A stretch of DNA of 64,000 nucleotides from Edolisoma coerulescens (lineage: Eukaryota > Chordata > Aves > Passeriformes > Campephagidae), in NCBI GenBank assembly GCA_013397115.1, contig VWZW01004863.1, positions 992,001 to 1,056,000 of the forward strand, given 5' to 3'. Shown one piece after another: positions 59,036-64,000 of this stretch (within the stretch, counting starts at the first letter, position 1; each line of letters starts with the position of its first letter). Made by a program: the position numbers and the translations under genes. The notes under the pieces are model-generated. The model was not told the origin of the DNA, searched no databases, and saw only the letters and a list, made by a program, of their open reading frames with translations.

Positions 59036-62000
59036 ACTTAGAGTAAGAAAGATATAAAAAAAATTCAAATGTACTGAGGAGAAAGGAACTCAATCACTGT
59101 GTTATACTCTTCCCAGCAAAGGCTTTGGGACTCTAATGGCAACTACTGGCCACCGCTGGCTGAGGATGACTGGCATAGTTGACCACAGACCCAACAGGGT
59201 GTAAGACAGGAGAGTACAATACTGCTAATATTGCTAGTAATATTATTAGAGAAGAAAACCAACTTCTTGAAGACAGAAACTGAAGAGAAAGAACTGTGCT
59301 GAATGTCAGCGTGCCTGCTCAGTACAAGGGCCAGGAACTGATCTCTAACTATAAACCACAAGGTCTGCATCAGTCTTGCAAAAAATTCCAGAGAAGCAAA
59401 CAATCTTTGGAATCTTAACATTATCCCAGTACCTATTCAAATTAAGGTATACTCTTTTTCTAAGTCTAGTGATAAAAACCCCCCAAATATTCCATGTCTC
59501 ACAGTATTATTCAGGTTTTGATTTTTGATCTTTAGTAAGAACTGAAGAAAAATACTAAGATTAAATAAAATACATTTTCATTTAAGTCTCAAGTATCAAT
59601 TTACAGAATTTTCCTACTTTACATTATAGCTGTCTGAGATTTTCTTGTGATGCTAATAATGTATTGACTCCATGAAAGATTTAGAGATGTCACTAAGACA
59701 CGTGAAATGCAATTAAACTTTGACACTAATCGCTTTGATCAAGTAAGGTCAGAGACAATACTTGCACCTATTAATATTTTATGAAGTGAACTTTTTGCCT
59801 TGTTTTCTGAATAAGAGGGAAAAACTCAAAGGATATGATATGTCAAAAGTGTCAGACAGAATTTTTAAAACTAATACACAAGTGAATCACTTGATGACAT
59901 GAGTCATGCAGAAGCCATTCAGGTTCAAGTTGTTGTGACAACTGTGCTAGCAACATCTTTTTTTCTCTAAATACAGCCAGTGTTTTATCTAAAAACTAAT
60001 TTGAATAACACTTTTTTTTTCAGTCTCTCTGCTTCAGTTTTGTACTGAAATTGATTTATTTACTCTTGTAACAATAAAATAAATACATATATTTAAGAAA
60101 ATATATATAGAATATAATTTAGTAACACAAACCCACATATAAACAATTATTTATAAATGAAGTAAGTTAAAGTAATATTCTAAAACATTCTATTGAAGAA
60201 TTGAATAGATACAGAAGAACTAAAGTCTCTCTATTCATTGTGCAGGGTTCTTCTGAAATTAAATTAAAAACTAAATACCAAGTACGACACTGGCAATCAG
60301 GAGTAGCCCAAATATGGTAAATTAAAATCACAGAATTAATAGCATAATATTTTATTTTCTATACTTCCAACAGCCATTTTACTTCAACTGAATAAAGAAA
60401 TGTGTTAAAAAAATTGAAGTAACACCAGTACATTGTTACCCAGCACCAGGGAATTCACTTCCAAACTGCTGTCGCCATCATTTGATTCTTAGTAGAAAGT
60501 AGACTGGACACAGGGATTGTGAGCTTGTGGGTGCTCCTTTATTTTTTGTGTTGTTTTCTTGTCACAAAAGAAAACATTTTTGACAGTATTCCATACTGAA
60601 TACCATTTAACCTCTGTGAGAATATAGCAGCACTAGTGAGGTCCCACTTAGTGTACAGTAAATCACAATCCATCATAGTAATCTCAAGCCTCTACAGCAG
60701 AAAATCTCTTGAGGATATATCTCGTGAAGTCAGCACTGTCTGGGTTATTAAAGCAAAACCAAAACACAGCCTAAGCAAAATGCTTGGGACAGCTTTTCCC
60801 AAATAGAGTGGAAGATAACAAAGGCTTACTTCCAATTATGATAGAATTCTCTTGCACTTACTGAAAAAAATCTTTGTGATATGTTTTTCAGTATATATAT
60901 TTTTCAGCTTTTCATAATCCCTCTGTACTTCCATCATACTTTCATGCAGCATGGTTTTTCATTATTTTTTTATTTATTTATTTTCAGGCAACCATCCTAA
61001 GCAATACCCCATCTCTCTTATATTGTTTCTCTGTTTCTAAGTATTGATATGCCCTGTTCTGGAGAGTTTTCAAAAGAAAAGGCAAGTGGGAATTTGCTGG
61101 AATTCAAAACACTAATTTTATTTCTTCTAAGACAGATTTTTTTCTGCACAGCTCACTATTCTCCAGCTTTTCAAATAGTAATAACATAACACAGTATTTA
61201 AAGTCACGTGTATCACCTCTACAACTTCGTATGGAAAACAGTTCAGTGAATCATTAGAAAGTATGTATAAATCAGACAACACAGTAAGAGGATATGGGGA
61301 TAGATGCTGACATTTGGTAATGCCAAGGTAGAAAATTTTCTGTGACACTTATTCTTCTTTTGTCACACATATGCAGATGAAAGATATTAATACAAGCAAA
61401 AAAACCTGGTCAATCTGTGAACTGTCCTATTTGTTACCAATGGTCAAGGCGAATTTTGAGAGATATTTTTGGATTTACAAATTCAAATTGGTTAATTATC
61501 TTACGGCGAACAAGCAAACAAGTGTACATTAAAAAACACAAATACCATACTCCACCATCGTACTTGTCCAATCTTTAATTATCTATTACCATACCTGCCA
61601 TAAAGAGGCAAATGCAGAGCCAGAAGATATGAAGCCCGACAGCCTAAGCAGCAGTTTGCTTTCTTTCCTAACCACAAAGTTACCATCATGTTGTAGTCTC
61701 TCAACATCCAGCATAAATCTTAGTGACTGCACGTGAAACACTCCACCATGTGTAAAGGAAACTGTTCCTGTTCATTATAAGGCGCTGTGCACATTTTCTA
61801 CATGAGGAAATTATGTGCAATCTCTTTGAAGGACATCAAAGGAACTAAGTGAAGCATAATAGGGTTTTTTTGTATTTTTTTGTATAAATAGTATGTATCA
61901 AAGCATTTCTAATGCCAATCACAGAAGTATTTCTAAGGATCACTTTCTTTGATATTGTTATCCAAGGAAGGATGCAATATGTTGTTTTTCTTAGTAGAAG

Positions 62001-63588
62001 CAGCTTAAAGCATAAAGTTCAAATTTCTGGTCTTCTGCTATAGAAAAATAACTTAATTCTGATCACAGAGTGGTGAACACACCTGCATTTTAGATTCAAG
62101 GTAGCACTACCAAATTAAACATATGTTTGAGATAGTTTCAAAACATAAAGTGCACTGAAAGTCACTATTAACAAATGTCCTATCTTCAGCATAGTCTTAT
62201 TATGGACATCCTCATCTCTGTTAAGAATAATTATAGAATGTGTTTGACAGTTTTTGTAATCCCAAATTAAGTCCTTTTAAAGTGAATGGTTGTAGTAGTG
62301 CAAAGACCTAAACCCACAATGGGATTTCAGTGCTAATGATGACATCATCTCTCCTAAGGAACACAAAGTATCCAGTAAATCAAGTGTTGATTTCTAGGTG
62401 CTACAAAACTGAGAACTTTATCAACAAGCATTCATTCTGCACAGGTTATTCAAGATTGCCCATATGGAAGGCCAAGTCTTTGTTACAGAAACAGCTGGAT
62501 ACTATTTTTTCCCAAAAATCTTAGAGAACATTTTGTAACCATTTGTCCTGAACTCACACACTCAGGTCAGGCTCCTCCTTCTCGTGATGAAGAAATGAGA
62601 GCAAGATTAGTGTAGCCAGATGACTAAGCATACAGTTGTTGCAGTCAAACAATAAACTAGGTGCTTTAGCAATGCTGACATTGTAAAAAAAAAGTTAAAT
62701 TCACTGTCGGTAATATCCCAGTGTTAATGCACCTCCTTAGAAGGGAAGAAGATTCTTTCTTTTTCAAGACTATGGAATTTTTATACACACAGCAGAAATT
62801 TTAGCATTTAAGCATTCAGACCACACAATTCAAAAAATGGCACAAATCATGGTCAGGGGAGAACACTCAGACCAGTTCCCTTTCTGCTTTCTTGTGTATT
62901 TTTCCCAGGGCTGCTGACTAAGAAGAAGGAGCCCTACTGTCAGTCTTGGAGGCAGTTGTGTATTGGAGAAAACTTGGCTGTTTTCAGCATGTCCCATTCA
63001 CACTTTAACTGGGTTAGTTTTAAAGTTCTACTTAGACTTGGATATGAGTTGATCTACCTGCCAGTTCAGGTGCCAGATGAATAGGGAGATGCTTTTTGGT
63101 GCCTATGAAACACATGAAATTATTGAAAGCTGAGTAAACATTCAGAGAGATAGCTCTAAATCCTAGATATGTGTGTAACAGGGATAAAATGGACACATAT
63201 AAAATGACAACACTGTCTCAGTCCTATGGCTTTTTCAGTCATTTGTAAAACACTTTGCATCTGACAACATATTTTAAAAACTAAGCACTTCTAGAGGACT
63301 TTTCATCATCAAAGTGCCTTTCAAATTTTGAATCTGATGGTAGTCCTTATTTTATGGACTTTGATGATGCAGCCATACAACAGGCAATCATTACTACCTG
63401 TTAGATTCCTCAATTAACATTTTGAGAGAAGAATGAAGAATAACTACAGAAATATCTATATAAAAGCTCTTGAAAGGGAAAGAAGGGAATAGCTTCACTT
63501 TAAGTATTGCCCAGCTTGGTGACCAGCTATCCTGAGGATGGAAGTTTTCCACACTGTTTTTCAAGTGAAAAGAGATCAGCATATCTAG

Positions 63589-64000
63589 TGTCGCGGCAGG
63601 TGGAGATGGTGAGGGATGCTGCAACCTTCTGAAAGCGTCCCCAACGCGGAGCTGCTTGGCTGGCCACTTCCCACGCACACAGCCACACTCACGCCTGATG
63701 GTACCTGCAACAGGTTGACAGCAAAGAGTTGGGAAGGGTCCTTTGTATGGGGTTCCACAGGAGAGGTTTATCTCAGCCACACACACGAAACGATCCAGGG
63801 GCAAAGAACCAAAACATTCCCGAGTCCAGAGTTATATACAGGGTTGAGTGGGGTGGAGAGAGCATCAGGTGCCAATGGTTTGAGGGCCAGGGGGTGGTAC
63901 AGAGGTGTGGCCAGGGTACGGAGGCCAATAGGGAAACATTGGGGGAGTGGCGAGGGAACAAAGGCCAAAGGGAGAGCGGGGAAGGGAGAACTTTCTGGGG
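63589..64000 (-). mobile_element. GC-rich ERV LTR, partial, minus strand, cut by window end
   Basis: Composition jumps from AT-rich to GC- and CpG-rich at TGTCGCGGCAGG. On the minus strand the element ends CCTGCCGCGACA, a CA terminus. On the same strand a TATATAA box (complement of 63831-63838) lies about 60 bases ahead of a GAGATAAACC stretch (complement of 63765-63775). That stretch could serve as the poly(A) signal, giving a U3-R-U5 order with a short R. The overlapping 136- and 66-codon frames lie in the LTR and are not genes. The left border is supported by composition and terminus only; the right border lies outside the window, so full length, internal genes and target duplication are unknown. 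Confidence 0.6.

Larger units (their letters stand above)
57823..63588. other. Mostly AT-rich unique stretch, no gene recognised
   Basis: No known gene or transposon recognised. It includes two overlapping unidentified open frames at 58326-58646, a GC-rich patch at 58795-59035, and at about 63230-63400 a segment with GTGCCTTTCAAA and TTATTTTATGGAC that faintly recalls an ancient tRNA-derived SINE tail. All are discussed separately or are too weak to call. Confidence 0.5.

Noticed and set aside
63394..63804. 136-codon minus-strand frame
   Set aside because: Its first half is inside the GC-rich LTR and its second half in AT-rich flank, so it bridges an insertion border and cannot be an old gene.

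Overview
The window looks like a gene-poor stretch of an avian nuclear genome, most likely a songbird. The evidence is strongly AT-rich single-copy sequence, few interspersed repeats, several fragments of CR1 (the dominant bird LINE, with its typical 3' end near ATTCTGTGATT), and LTRs of endogenous retroviruses whose sequence I recognise as common in passerine assemblies. No bacterial, organellar or plasmid signals are present. There are no operons, tRNAs, rRNAs or CRISPR arrays that I can see. None of the open reading frames reads as a conserved host protein. Nearly all are chance frames in AT-rich DNA or lie inside transposon remnants.

Layout. 1-7418: AT-rich unique DNA with short tandem duplications. 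7419-8051: complete solo LTR with perfect 5-bp target-site duplications. 9459-10297 and 10484-10954: two CR1 fragments in opposite orientation. 10955-28275: long unique stretch with simple repeats, a 40-base A tract and a candidate conserved regulatory block near 21.3 kb. 28276-28428: short CR1 3' end. 32050-33163: second complete solo LTR of another family, minus strand, also with a perfect 5-bp duplication. 37710-38200: CR1 3' coding end, minus strand. 44605-44763: CR1 3' end, plus strand, followed by another old dispersed-repeat fragment (45010-45300). 46670-46766: an inverted GATA/TATC microsatellite. 52.2-53.7 kb: a purine-rich block, then a T-rich block, then a 52-base exon-like segment with good splice sites. 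57463-57822: 5' part of an LTR of the same family as the one at 32 kb, but on the plus strand. 63589-64000: a GC-rich LTR (minus strand) cut by the window end.

Function. The window is best read as intergenic or deep-intronic DNA. The only protein-coding signals are decayed CR1 reverse-transcriptase pieces. The best leads for something beyond transposons are the exon-like segment at 53627-53678, the inverted-repeat block at 21336-21425, the 11-bp CTGTCAA tandem repeat at 752-784, and several exact palindromes or hairpins. I did not find a convincing new biological system, and all functional readings of non-repeat DNA here are inference.
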